This document shows, piece after piece, positions 1-9,400 of a stretch of DNA of 25,115 bases; the first letter of the stretch is position 1, and each line of letters starts with the position of its first letter. A model generated the notes under the pieces. That model made no database searches. It was not told the DNA's origin and saw nothing but the letters and a program-made list of their open reading frames with translations. The translations under genes were made by a program, and so were the position numbers. This stretch comes from an uncultured bacterium. GTDB taxonomy: Bacteria > Cyanobacteriota > Vampirovibrionia > Gastranaerophilales > Gastranaerophilaceae. The DNA lies in the NCBI GenBank assembly GCA_905211505.1, contig CAJMAX010000010.1, positions 1-25,115 of the forward strand. Reading direction: 5' to 3'.

Positions 1-22
1 AATGTAGATATTTCAATAAGAA

Positions 23-52
23 AGCCTATCTTAGCACTGGCTAAAATAGGCT
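23..52 (-). terminator. Stranded chromosomal terminator, probably originally of tRNA-Gln
   Basis: Read on the minus strand, AGCCTATTTTAGC and GCTAAGATAGGCT pair through 13 positions (one T-G wobble) around a CAGT loop, followed by TTTCTTATT. The wobble becomes an A-C mismatch on the plus strand, so the hairpin is best formed by minus-strand RNA. It lies just left of the tRNA-derived repeat at 51-70. Before insertion it would have stood about 11 nt past the CCA end of tRNA-Gln. The insertion has moved it some 22 kb away from that gene. Confidence 0.7.
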
Positions 53-70
53 CTTCTCCAGTCTGGCTGG
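51..70 (+). repeat. Left attachment-site repeat (attL side)
   Basis: The 20 bases match 22340-22359 at 18 positions, with differences at 54 and 61. The 9-bp identical core TCTGGCTGG (62-70) corresponds to the 3' CCAGCCAGA of tRNA-Gln. Sequence left of the repeat reads as tRNA downstream flank (a terminator); sequence to the right does not resemble tRNA. This is the expected geometry for the end of an element inserted into the tRNA 3' end. Confidence 0.7.
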
Positions 71-193
71 CGAGATGGTAGTGAATCAGAAAGAAAATCA
101 GCCCAAATTTATAGTATTTTTGTTAGCCAACACGATAAAATCTTGGCAATGAATGAGCAAGTCCTCCTTCTCAGAGGCTTGCTTGCAGCCTAA
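71..193 (+). other. Open frame that would complete the recombinase 3' end in the excised circle
   Basis: Reading from 71 gives 40 sense codons and a TAA at 191-193; the peptide starts RDGSESERKS and ends VLLLRGLLAA. The frame is the one used by the large serine recombinase at the right boundary: the codons TCT GGC TGG there are identical to 62-70 here. Joining the two ends therefore extends the recombinase without a frame change. The composition (Glu, Ser, Gln, Arg and Leu rather than Lys, Asn, Ile and Phe) looks more protein-like than a chance frame in AT-rich DNA. In the integrated state this fragment has no start codon of its own and is probably not translated. Confidence 0.55.
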
Positions 194-599
194 AGCCTGT
201 TTCGGTCAGAAATCACAAGGGGAATGTGCTATTTTGTGACCAAATATTCAGTCACGGGTAGCGGAATATTGAGTAAATCTCCCCACATCCTGAATTTCTC
301 ACTATGGAAATTAGGCCATAATCCAAAGAATTGTCCCAAAAGATAAAAAGCACTCACTATTGAAATAAAAAATACAGGAAACCTTACGGACTATTTACGA
401 AGAACATTCAGAACCCCATCCGCAAGGATTTACTCCTACCCACTATAATACAACATCCAAATATTAAAAATCAAGAAATTTCCTCCAATATGATTAAATT
501 GTTAAAATACGCAACTATGCTATGAGCCTGTAGAATTTACAAAGCTTTTAAAAATAAAGAGGATGAAGTATTTAACTAATGAAGAAGTAATCATTTATG
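194..599. other. Gene-free stretch at the left end of the island
   Basis: I find no convincing gene here on either strand. There are only short inverted repeats, such as GTGAC/GTCAC near 236-255, and no clear intrinsic terminator after the KAP NTPase gene that ends at 600. The recombinase binding region of the left arm would lie in or before this stretch. Confidence 0.4.
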
Positions 600-3554
600 T
601 TATTCAACAGTTTCTGTTTCATCTAATTCATCTTTAAGAATTGATTGTATTATTTCTTTGTCACGTTTTTTCATATATTTTTTATCTATTCCTTCATAAA
701 GATTTTTCCAAAACTCAGAATCATTATGACTAATTAAGTTTGTTTGAATTATTTGTGATAATGCGGCAATATGTTCTCTATTCTGACTTTTAGAAAGAGC
801 TTCTAATAGAGGTTTTTCCTGTATATAATTAGACAAGTTTTTACATACATTATCAAAAGCATATTTTTGTAACTTGGGAGATAATGCTAGAATAATTTTT
901 TTAGATGCAGCACTCACCAGTTGGATGAAGTAATCATGCATTCTATTGTTATTATTAATATTATTTTCAAAAAAGCCATTTACCAGAGTTGAATGTTCGG
1001 TTGTTAGTGTATCATTTATCAAAAATTCTAATTTGTTTTTTAGCATAGCATCATTAATTACAAACTCTTCACCTTTTACTTCTCTTATGACTTTTCCGAG
1101 TATATATAAATAATCTTCAGAAATATCAATAGTACTAAAAATACAATCCTTAAATGTACCGATTAAAAAGTTTTTATCAGAAATATTTTTTATAGAGGAA
1201 ATAATATAAGGACGAATAGAGACATCTTTATCAAATAAAATCTTTAGCTGGGGGCTTGTGTTTAATTTACCACAAGAGGCAATATGAGATGCTTCTATAA
1301 AATTGATTGCAGTTTTATTTTCATCTTCATCTGTTAATATACTTAATAGGGACTTTTGTTGATACCCCACGGTGATGTTCTTAAATACATCATTGTAAAA
1401 TGCTTGAAAGTTTTTAATCTCTTCAATATGGAGGTTTGTAATAATATTTGTTATATTTTTGAGCATATTAAGACTAGAAGATTTATTATTTCCATTATAT
1501 GTTATGGAGTTAGCTTTTATTGTGTCAACAATCATATTGGTTTGCGTATTTGTTATGTTTCCATATTTAACAATAAATTCTAGATCATCTAGCACCCAAT
1601 TTTTATCATTTAAATCTTTTATATTTTCAAATTCATACTCTAGGAGCTCATCTGTAATTAATGAGCTAATTTTATTTTCTAGAGGTAATGCAGACAGGGC
1701 TGTATTAGAGCTTTTGTACCAATGTAAAAAAGATTCCTTGATATATTTTATATCATGACAATCAATTAGCAATACCTTATAAAACTCTAATATGTCATCA
1801 GAATTCTTTTCTTCATTTTTTATCTCAGTACCTAAATACAATCCAATTTCTTTGGCAAAGTAATCTTTGTAGCCTAAATCATTAAGATATTTTGCTAATG
1901 TTGGAAAATATTCAGGGGGAAGAAAGGATATGAAATTTTTTATTTTTTCAGCAATAACTGTTTGTATTTGGGTATTGTCTATATCGGATAGTTTTGAATT
2001 TTCATTTAAGGAAATTAAAGCTGTAAATGTTTTTATAACTTCAGTAGCATAATGTTCCCTATCTATGCTTTTTTTCAATCTGTCTAATAGATATTTAATG
2101 CACAAATCTTTATTTTCCGTAGCTATATTTACATATTCTAATAATTGCTGGATATCAAAAGAAGATATAGCTGTTAAGATGTTACTAGGTAGCTTCTGGA
2201 AAGATGCCTTATTGGATAATATTTGTTCTATTACTGAAATATCTACGTTTTGTGTTAAGAAAAAAGTACTTCTTAAAAATCTATTAAGTCTTAAATCATT
2301 AACTGTTGTTTCACAAGATTGAGCCTTCAATAAACTATTATCAGATAGCATTAATTTATAGTAATCGGGCCATTCTTCTCTAATTATAAGGGCTTTACAA
2401 ATAATGCTTTCGTTATTATATAAAAACACCTTATCACAAGATTTGGATAATACATTTATTTCAGATGTTAAGTTATTGCATAATTGTATAATTCTTCTTG
2501 GATTTGTTGCATAATCATTAGCTATGATGCTAAGTGTGTCTGGACGAAAATCTAAATTATATTTTTTATTTAAATTGTATGCGAAATCATATAATTCAAC
2601 GTTTTCTAAATGCTTTATACGTAATTCAACATTAAAAAATTTTCGTAAAAATTCCTCAGCATCTCTATTGGAATTATTATTTTTAATAAGATGTTTTTTC
2701 AAAGCGATGTCATCAATAGGAATTATAAAAATTAAATTATCATAATTTCCCATAAAATTTTTAATATCGGTTAATAACTCATAAGCAGTATCATTACTGC
2801 ATCTGTCAATATTATCTATGACAATAACAATTTTGTCATTTGAGGCATTATTTCTTTTAACCCAATTTAAAATCGCGTGAATTCTATTTTGCTTCAATGC
2901 CTTGGAAATTATATCTTTAAAGCAGTCTTCAAATTGTTCAGGGGCGAACATTAAAGGTACATTCATAGATGTTTTTAATTCACTGAAGCATTTAAATACT
3001 AATCTTACCAACAATCCAATCAAAGAAATGATAAAGGTTGAGAAAGCTGCAATAGACCATATTTTAGGAAAATTATGTGTTTCAGAAGGATTAACAGATA
3101 TAAATGGAAGAGATATAAGTGCAATTAGTGATGTAATGAATAAGATGTGACAAACTAAAGAAAATTTTTCAGATGAAAACTTCAATTTTATTGTTTGTTC
3201 TACAGTTTTATTACAATAAAATCTCTCCATTAAATCCGTTTTTTCTTGCTTAAGTTCTTTTTGTAAATTAAGTAAAAACATTCTTCTAAAACTATCCTTA
3301 ACATATTTCCAAGCATCGTAAATGACAAATTTGATGTTGCCATATTCGTTATGGTTTTTACTTATTTCTTCTTTGACTGTCTTTATTATGGAAGATTTTC
3401 CGCTTCCCCATTCTCCAAATAAACCTATGGTAAATGTTCCTGAGTGAGGAGCGTTTTTTATGAGAGATTTTAATGTTTCAACATAAGATTTTCCATTTAG
3501 TAAATCATTCTCTTTTTCATTAAGATTTAATTCTTTATCTTCAATAAATTTCAT
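600..3554 (-). CDS. KAP-family P-loop NTPase, membrane-anchored
   Basis: This 984-residue protein has a clear Walker A (GEWGSGKSS, residues 47-55) and a Walker B (IVIVIDNIDRC, about 242-252). Two hydrophobic segments (about 131-153 and 166-188) lie between them; a membrane insert inside the NTPase domain is typical of the KAP family, which includes the F-plasmid phage-exclusion protein PifA. The remaining ~700 residues look mostly alpha-helical and carry no motif I recognise. AAGGAA stands 5 nt before the ATG. It is the leftmost gene of the island and is transcribed away from the serine recombinase upstream. A defence role is inferred from family and context. The target and the function of the long C-terminal part are unknown. 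Confidence 0.8.
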   Translation of the reverse strand: MKFIEDKELNLNEKENDLLNGKSYVETLKSLIKNAPHSGTFTIGLFGEWGSGKSSIIKTVKEEISKNHNEYGNIKFVIYDAWKYVKDSFRRMFLLNLQKELKQEKTDLMERFYCNKTVEQTIKLKFSSEKFSLVCHILFITSLIALISLPFISVNPSETHNFPKIWSIAAFSTFIISLIGLLVRLVFKCFSELKTSMNVPLMFAPEQFEDCFKDIISKALKQNRIHAILNWVKRNNASNDKIVIVIDNIDRCSNDTAYELLTDIKNFMGNYDNLIFIIPIDDIALKKHLIKNNNSNRDAEEFLRKFFNVELRIKHLENVELYDFAYNLNKKYNLDFRPDTLSIIANDYATNPRRIIQLCNNLTSEINVLSKSCDKVFLYNNESIICKALIIREEWPDYYKLMLSDNSLLKAQSCETTVNDLRLNRFLRSTFFLTQNVDISVIEQILSNKASFQKLPSNILTAISSFDIQQLLEYVNIATENKDLCIKYLLDRLKKSIDREHYATEVIKTFTALISLNENSKLSDIDNTQIQTVIAEKIKNFISFLPPEYFPTLAKYLNDLGYKDYFAKEIGLYLGTEIKNEEKNSDDILEFYKVLLIDCHDIKYIKESFLHWYKSSNTALSALPLENKISSLITDELLEYEFENIKDLNDKNWVLDDLEFIVKYGNITNTQTNMIVDTIKANSITYNGNNKSSSLNMLKNITNIITNLHIEEIKNFQAFYNDVFKNITVGYQQKSLLSILTDEDENKTAINFIEASHIASCGKLNTSPQLKILFDKDVSIRPYIISSIKNISDKNFLIGTFKDCIFSTIDISEDYLYILGKVIREVKGEEFVINDAMLKNKLEFLINDTLTTEHSTLVNGFFENNINNNNRMHDYFIQLVSAASKKIILALSPKLQKYAFDNVCKNLSNYIQEKPLLEALSKSQNREHIAALSQIIQTNLISHNDSEFWKNLYEGIDKKYMKKRDKEIIQSILKDELDETETVE

Positions 3555-3586
3555 TGTATTTCCTTAAATATATAACACTTGAGTGC

Positions 3587-3614
3587 ATATTAAGGGAATA
3601 AAACTAAAATTCAA
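3587..3614 (-). promoter_or_regulatory. Candidate promoter of the KAP NTPase gene
   Basis: On the minus strand TTGAAT and TAATAT are separated by 16 bp, about 30 bp before the start codon at 3554. Both boxes are near-consensus, but AT-rich DNA gives such matches easily. Confidence 0.35.
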
Positions 3615-3641
3615 TATTCTTATTAAATTTATATCCTAGAT

Positions 3642-4232
3642 TTACACCCAACATTCCTTAACATACCGATGCAAAGTGTTCCAATCGCAGCCGAGAAGAC
3701 GGGCGATTTCGGCTTTGGATACGTGTTTGTCTAGTAATTCCTTTATTTTATTATGTTTTTTCTTTAATTTGCGGTAAGTGCTACCACGAGGGCGGCCAAT
3801 GTGTTTTCCTTCAGCTTTAACGCGTTTTAAGGATTCTCTGGTGCGATCGGAAATAAGTTGGCGTTCTATTTCACTGGCTAGGGAAAATGCGAAAGCCAAT
3901 ACTTTGCTTTGGATATCGGCACCAAGCCTGTAATTCTCTTTCAAAGTCCAGATTTGGCATTCTTTTTCAAGACATTGCTGTAAAATTCCCATAACTTCAA
4001 GCAGATTGCGTCCAAGGCGTGAAAGTTCCGTTGCAATCAGAATATCGTCTTTTTTGAGTTTTTTAAGAAGTTTCCCTAGTTTGCGTTCATTTAAGGGTTT
4101 CCGAGAAGAGATTGTTTCTTCAACCCATTTATCAATATGAATATTGTTTTCATCTGCAAAAGTTTGTATGCCGTGTTTTTGGTTGCTTACAACCTGATGT
4201 TCTGTTGAAATTCTGCAATAGCCGTAAATCAT
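3642..4232 (-). CDS. Small serine recombinase (resolvase/invertase family)
   Basis: The chosen ATG at 4232 gives 196 residues beginning MIYGYCRISTEHQ and is preceded by AAAGGA at good spacing. The frame stays open 27 codons further upstream, but that extension has no ribosome site and precedes the conserved fold. R7 and S9 of YCRIS fit the catalytic arginine and nucleophilic serine; the usual SRLGRN segment follows near the middle. The C-terminus has a Hin-type helix-turn-helix (SKAEIARLLGCDWNTLHRYV). The length matches small resolvases and invertases rather than large integrases. It is divergent from the restriction-modification operon, and the shared upstream region carries two oppositely oriented palindromic sites. 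That arrangement suggests DNA inversion, but resolution of dimers or control of a neighbour is equally possible. Confidence 0.85.
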   Translation of the reverse strand: MIYGYCRISTEHQVVSNQKHGIQTFADENNIHIDKWVEETISSRKPLNERKLGKLLKKLKKDDILIATELSRLGRNLLEVMGILQQCLEKECQIWTLKENYRLGADIQSKVLAFAFSLASEIERQLISDRTRESLKRVKAEGKHIGRPRGSTYRKLKKKHNKIKELLDKHVSKAEIARLLGCDWNTLHRYVKECWV

Positions 4233-4297
4233 CGTTAATCCTTTATAAAGTTCAGTTATATTTATTTGATTTAACGATAACTTATGAGAAAAATAAT

Positions 4298-4327
4298 ACG
4301 GAAATAAACCCACCAGTTTATTTCCGT
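4298..4327. repeat. Hairpin 1 / candidate recombination site (loop CCACCA)
   Basis: ACGGAAATAAAC and GTTTATTTCCGT form a perfect 12-bp stem around CCACCA. The central AAACCCACCAGTTT (4306-4319) is the exact reverse complement of 4450-4463. The outer arms of the two sites differ. The site lies between the divergent starts of the serine recombinase and the restriction-modification operon. Confidence 0.7.
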
Positions 4328-4408
4328 GTTAAATTCTACTCTTTTATATCATCAGAATACGGAATCATTATTAGCATCAATCTTTTGAAAAGCAAGCATT
4401 TTAATGCT

Positions 4409-4438
4409 TTGCTCACGGATATTTTTATTCTCTATTTT
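4409..4438 (+). promoter_or_regulatory. Weak candidate promoter for the R-M operon
   Basis: TTGCTC and TATTTT are 18 bp apart, placing a start near 4445. The match is modest. On the opposite strand of the same 130-bp segment TTGCTT is followed 16-17 bp later by TAATAAT, pointing towards the serine recombinase. The segment could therefore drive transcription either way. Confidence 0.25.
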
Positions 4439-4439
4439 G

Positions 4440-4473
4440 GCACTCATCAAAACTGGTGGGTTTTGATGAGTGC
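4440..4473. promoter_or_regulatory. Hairpin 2 covering the R-M start codon (loop TGGTGG)
   Basis: GCACTCATCAAAAC and GTTTTGATGAGTGC form a perfect 14-bp stem. The only ribosome-site-like sequence (GGTGGG, 4456-4460 region) falls in the loop, and the ATG at 4466-4468 is inside the 3' arm. Folding of the mRNA should hide the start. The loop is complementary to the CCACCA loop of hairpin 1, so a kissing interaction is possible when both are on one transcript. Confidence 0.6.
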
Positions 4474-5440
4474 TGGCATTGAGCAAAATGAGGATATTGA
4501 TATCTTGGAGCAAGAAATTCAAGATATTAGCCCATTTTTGCTGAAAATGCTGTTGCAAGATAAGACAACGGGGCGCTTTATCCGCTTTGCCTGTGATGAA
4601 TATCTTAAATATGGTGAGGCCTATACGGCAGAAAAGGAGATTCTTCCAGAACTTATTATTGGAAACCACACAAAAGTAATTCAACCACGCACCGCCAAAA
4701 GTAAAGATGAACAAATCAATCGTACCAGAAAGGCTGCCGAAGTCTTTACTCCTAGTTGGATTTGTAATGAAATGAACAATCATTGTGATGAACAATGGTT
4801 TGGCCGTCCAAATGTATTTAATACGCCAAATGGGCACGATTGGATACCTAATCCCGAGCCAATAACATTTCCAGAAGATAGTCAGGGTAAACGTGCAAAT
4901 TGGATGAAATATGTTGATTCTAAGCGTTTGGAGATAACTTGTGGTGAAGCTCCGTACTTGGTTTCACGGTATGATACAACAACAGGAGAGTTCCTGCCGA
5001 TAAAAAAGCGCATCGGCATTTTAGATCGTAAACTTCGTGTGGTTAGTGAAAACACAAATAATGAGACAGAGTGGTTTAAATGGGCAAAGCGTGCATTTGA
5101 AAGCACGTATGGCTATGAATATCAAGGGGACAATCTCCTTTTAGCGCGAGAAAACCTGCTTTGGACATTTATTGATTATTACAAATCCAAATTTAATACA
5201 GAGCCGACGTTAGTGCTGAAAAAGCAAATAGCCAATGTAATTGCGTGGAATGCGTGGCAAATGGACGGATTGAATGACACTGTGCCTTTTTGCACCACAG
5301 AAGAGAACGAGCGACAATTAGAATTGTTTGATAACCTCCCAAAAATTTATACCCCGATACTCTGCAAAATCAAAGATTGGCGGAGTGATAGAGTTTTTTA
5401 TTTCCAAGACCTGAAGAAAGGAACACAAAATGAAGTTTGA
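4466..5440 (+). CDS. N6-adenine DNA methyltransferase, N-terminal half (R-M system)
   Basis: With the start at 4466 the protein has 324 residues. VFTP (93-96) corresponds to the conserved F-T-P segment of motif X, and LEITCGEAPYL (about 145-155) is the AdoMet-binding motif I variant of this family. The catalytic NPPY motif is absent; it opens the next gene, which overlaps by 11 nt, so the two chains probably form one enzyme. An early segment, LLKMLLQDKTTGRF, is also typical of the family and supports a start upstream of it. The frame is open back to 4112, but that part is antisense to the serine recombinase and has no family resemblance. Role: DNA modification protecting against the partner nuclease. 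Translation is probably controlled by the hairpin over its start. Confidence 0.75.
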   Translation: MSAGIEQNEDIDILEQEIQDISPFLLKMLLQDKTTGRFIRFACDEYLKYGEAYTAEKEILPELIIGNHTKVIQPRTAKSKDEQINRTRKAAEVFTPSWICNEMNNHCDEQWFGRPNVFNTPNGHDWIPNPEPITFPEDSQGKRANWMKYVDSKRLEITCGEAPYLVSRYDTTTGEFLPIKKRIGILDRKLRVVSENTNNETEWFKWAKRAFESTYGYEYQGDNLLLARENLLWTFIDYYKSKFNTEPTLVLKKQIANVIAWNAWQMDGLNDTVPFCTTEENERQLELFDNLPKIYTPILCKIKDWRSDRVFYFQDLKKGTQNEV

Positions 5441-6335
5441 TGTTGTTATAGGAAATCCGCCATATCAGGCAGATAATAAAGATAATAACAGACAGAGCCC
5501 TGTATATCATCTTTTTATGGAAGAAGCATTTAAAATTTCAGAGATAGTAGAATTGATTACGCCTGCAAGATTTTTATTTGATGCAGGACAAACACCAAGT
5601 GTTTGGAATAAAAAGATGCTTAACGATAAACATTATAAGGTGTTATTCTATGAAAAAGATGGAACAAAAATATTTCCAAATCATGATATTAAAGGTGGAA
5701 TAGTTATTTCTATGAGGAATACCCAAAAGGAATATGGTATAATAGGTGCATTCACTACATCAAAAGAATTAAATTCAATAATGAAAAAAGTTAATGTAGA
5801 TGCGGAAAAATCAATTTGTAGTGTTTGTTTTCCTAAAAGTAATTACGGCTTTACAGAAGATTTATATAAAGATTATCCTGCTTTGAAATCTCGTCTAACA
5901 AAAGGTAATGAATACATTGTAGATGCTGATATTTTTAAGAAAATGCCAGAAATATTTGAAAATAGTAATAAAGATATTGATTTAATTAGTGTTTATGGAC
6001 GAGAAAATAATACAAGAGTTTATAAGCAGATAAAATCAAAATATATTAAAGATAATATAAATTTGAACAAATATAAATTATTTGTTACTGGTGCAAATGG
6101 TTCTGGTTCATTTGGAGAGGTCTTAAGTAATCCTTTTGTAGCTTGTCCTAAAGAAATACACACACAAACATATATGAGTATAGGATGCTTTAATACCAAA
6201 AAAGAAGCGGACGCTTGCTTAAATTATATAAAAACAAAATTTGCACGATGCATGCTTTCTATTTTGAAAGTTATAATCCAAGAAACACGTGGGCTAAAAT
6301 TCCTCTCCAAGATTTTACATCAAATTCTGATATAG
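5430..6335 (+). CDS. Eco57I-type DNA methyltransferase, C-terminal half (frameshifted)
   Basis: The protein opens with MKFDVVIGNPPYQ; NPPY (residues 9-12) is motif IV, the catalytic loop of N6-adenine methyltransferases. The region after it should contain target recognition, as in Eco57I-like enzymes. The start overlaps the preceding gene by 11 nt, implying coupled translation. The last ~20 residues of this 301-residue frame look out of register. The true C-terminus continues one base back in the frame ending at 6442, so about one base is missing (or two extra) near 6240-6290. A corrected product would have about 337 residues. This could be a real mutation, a read error or, less likely, programmed frameshifting; I see no classic slippery heptamer. 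Confidence 0.75.
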   Translation: MKFDVVIGNPPYQADNKDNNRQSPVYHLFMEEAFKISEIVELITPARFLFDAGQTPSVWNKKMLNDKHYKVLFYEKDGTKIFPNHDIKGGIVISMRNTQKEYGIIGAFTTSKELNSIMKKVNVDAEKSICSVCFPKSNYGFTEDLYKDYPALKSRLTKGNEYIVDADIFKKMPEIFENSNKDIDLISVYGRENNTRVYKQIKSKYIKDNINLNKYKLFVTGANGSGSFGEVLSNPFVACPKEIHTQTYMSIGCFNTKKEADACLNYIKTKFARCMLSILKVIIQETRGLKFLSKILHQILI

Positions 6336-6442
6336 ACTGGTCTAAATCTATTCACGAGATAGATTTACAACTGTATAAGAAATATGGACTTGATGACAAT
6401 GAAATCAACTTTATAGAAACAAATGTAAAGGAGATGGCATAA
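6215..6442 (+). pseudogene. Displaced C-terminal part of the Eco57I-type methyltransferase
   Basis: From about 6270 this frame reads NPRNTWAKIPLQDF, then SDIDWSKSI and YKKYGLDDNEINFIE. That is the usual C-terminal sequence of this methyltransferase family and belongs to the gene starting at 5430. The ATG at 6215 is probably incidental. The stop overlaps the ATG of the next gene (TAATG), the tight coupling expected of an undamaged operon, which points to a recent frameshift. Confidence 0.65.
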
Positions 6443-9400
6443 TGGTAGCAATAAACATTAAAACCTCCAAGCAAATTGAACCTAAGTGCTATGCCTACAC
6501 AACTCCTGAAATCAAACGCCATGACGGTTGGACTAAAATTGGTTATACTGAGCAAGATGATGTCAAAAAACGTATCCAGCAACAAACCCAAACAGCTGAT
6601 ATTAAATTTAATCTTGAATGGGCTGAACGTGCAATTTATGAAGATGGCTCAGGTGATTCTTTTAAGGATAAAGACTTTCACGCCTATTTGAGTAAAAAAG
6701 ATATTGAAAAGGTGCCAAATTCTGAATGGTTTCATATTCTACCCAAAGAATCATATTCTGAATTTCAATATTTTAAGAAAAATAGAGGTGTTTTAGAGAC
6801 TTTAAGTGCAATACCGTATCAATTACGACAGGAACAGGAACGCGCTGTTTCTCAAACCAAAGATTATTTTATTCGCCACGATGCAGAAGAACCAGAGTTT
6901 TTATGGAATGCTAAGCCTCGTTTCGGGAAAACGCTTTCAACCTATGAGCTTTGTAAAACACTTAATGCCAAAAAGATATTGATTGTAACCAATCGTCCAG
7001 CAATCGCTACATCTTGGTATAATGATTATGTAAAGTTTCTGGGAACAGAATCTGGATATTATTTCGTTAGTCAAGTAGATACGCTAAAAGACCGTAAATA
7101 TGTCCTTTCTCGTGAACAATATGTTAATGTGCGTGATAAACTCAAGGGATTTATTGAATTTGTATCATTGCAAGATATGAAAGGCTCTATCTATTTTGGT
7201 GGTCAATATGACAAACTAAAAGAGGTTGCCGAATTAGATTGGGATATTTTGGTTATTGACGAAGCACACGAAGGTGTTGATACATATAAAACCGATGTAG
7301 CCTTTGACCATATTAAGCGCAAATATACGCTTCACCTTTCAGGAACACCTTTTAAGGCTTTAGCTTATGATAAGTTTCGTGAAGAAGAAATCTATAACTG
7401 GACATATGCGGATGAACAAAAGGCTAAACGCGAATGGGATAGCAGCAGTGAAGAAGAAAACCCATACGAAACATTGCCACAGTTAAATTTATACACCTAT
7501 CAAATGTCTGAGATAGTCCGTGATAAATTAAAGAAAGGCGCAGATTTTAATGATGATGGTGAGGCTGAAGAATATGCTTTTGATTTGAATGAATTTTTTA
7601 TCACAAATGCAAATGGTAGCTTTAAGTATGAAACCGATGTTGATAAGTTTTTAGAAGCATTAACAACTTTGCCAAAGTTTCCGTTCTCTACCGAGGAATT
7701 GCGCCAAGAATTAAAGCATACATTTTGGCTCTTAAACCGCGTAGATAGTGCCAAGGCTTTAGCTCGTAAGTTAAAAGAACATCCAATATTTGCTGATTAT
7801 GAAATTGTTTTGGTTGCTGGTGATGGCAGATTAGACGATGATTGCGAAAATAGCAAAGCTTTTGATAAGGTGGTTAAAGCCATTAAAGAAAATGAGAAAA
7901 CTATAACCATTTCGGTTGGGCAATTAACTACAGGTGTTACTGTTCCTGAATGGACAGCGGTTTTAATGTTAAGTAATGTTAAAAGTCCTGCACTTTATAT
8001 GCAAGCAGCATTTCGGGCGCAAAATCCGTGTTTGTTTAATATAGATGGGGCTTTGTTCCGTAAAGAGAATGCTTATGTCTTTGACTTTGACCCAGCCAGA
8101 ACTTTGGACATATTTGAACAATTTGCTAATGATTTAAGCGCGGATACAACCAGTGGTAAAGGGGATATGGATACAAGAAAACGCCATGTTCGGGAGTTGA
8201 TTAACTTCTTTCCTGTTTATGGTGAAGACGATGACGGCGAAATGATAACACTTGACGCTGAAAAAGTGCTGTCTATTCCAAGAAAAATCCATGCCGTAGA
8301 AGTTGTTAGACGTGGATTTATGAGTAATTTCTTATTTCAGAATATCAGCAATATTTTTAGTGCACCGCAGGAAGTTGTTAATATTATAAGGCAATTTGAA
8401 CCAGTAAAAGAGCCTGTTCCCGTAACATCAAACACTAAACAAGAGTTATCTATCAATGATAAAGGTGAAGTTGAATTACCGCAAACAAGCATTGATATTG
8501 GTGTAGATAATGTGTTTGGCGATAAGATATATACCGTTGTTGACGAATTACAGGAAACAATAGAAGATATTCAGAAAATGCCGACTGATACCAAAAAAGA
8601 TACAACTTTTGAAATTCTGAAAGAACAGTTTAAGAAAGTTGTTGCGAAACCGTTGATTTCTCAGGCAAAAGAACATTTTGGTAAAGATATGACGGCTAGC
8701 ACACAAAAAGATGTGGAAAGAAAGATAAATGCCGAGAGCGATACTGTTATTGCTAAGCAGTATGGTGATTTCAAAATTCAACGTAACACCATTGAATTAG
8801 AACGCCAAAAGGAAATTGAACAGGCAAAAGTAGAACATAAACCAGAGAAAATCGCTCAAATTAATAAAGTTTATGATAAAAGACAGGAAGAAAACAAAAA
8901 GAGTTTTGTTGAAAGTATGCAGCAAAAAGCAGAAGAACTGGTAAAAACGGCAGGCCAGACGATTGTTAAAGCGGTTGAAACGGATAAGAAAGTCAAAGAA
9001 AAGAATGCGATTGAAACATCTGTTCGCGACCATTTGCGTGGATTTTCAAGAACTATTCCGTCATTTTTAATGGCATACGGTGATGACGATACTACATTGG
9101 AAAATTTTGATACGATTATTCCTGATGTGGTTTTCAAGGATGTTACTAGTATTAGTCTTGAAGAATTTAGATTTTTGCGTGATGGTGGCGACTATACGGA
9201 CGAGGAAACAGGAGAAACAAAGCACTTTGACGGGCATTTGTTTGATCCAGTAGTCTTTAATGACTCTGTTAAGGAGTTTTTACGTCTGAAACGAAGATTA
9301 GCTGACTATTTTGATGAGAATAGTACGGAGGATATATTTGACTATATTCCACCACAAAAAACAAATCAAATCTATACGCCAAAGAAAGTGGTGATAGAAA

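Noticed and set aside
4233..4313. 27-codon N-terminal extension of the serine recombinase
   Set aside because: There is no ribosome site before it; the ATG at 4232 has AAAGGA and begins exactly at the conserved fold.
4112..4465. Upstream extension of the methyltransferase frame to 4112
   Set aside because: It is antisense to the serine recombinase, crosses both hairpins, lacks a ribosome site and has no resemblance to the family; the start at 4466 is better.
6215..6335. Programmed -1 frameshifting in the methyltransferase gene
   Set aside because: AAAATTT and AAAACA runs occur but no proper X-XXY-YYZ heptamer with a downstream structure; a mutation or read error is simpler.
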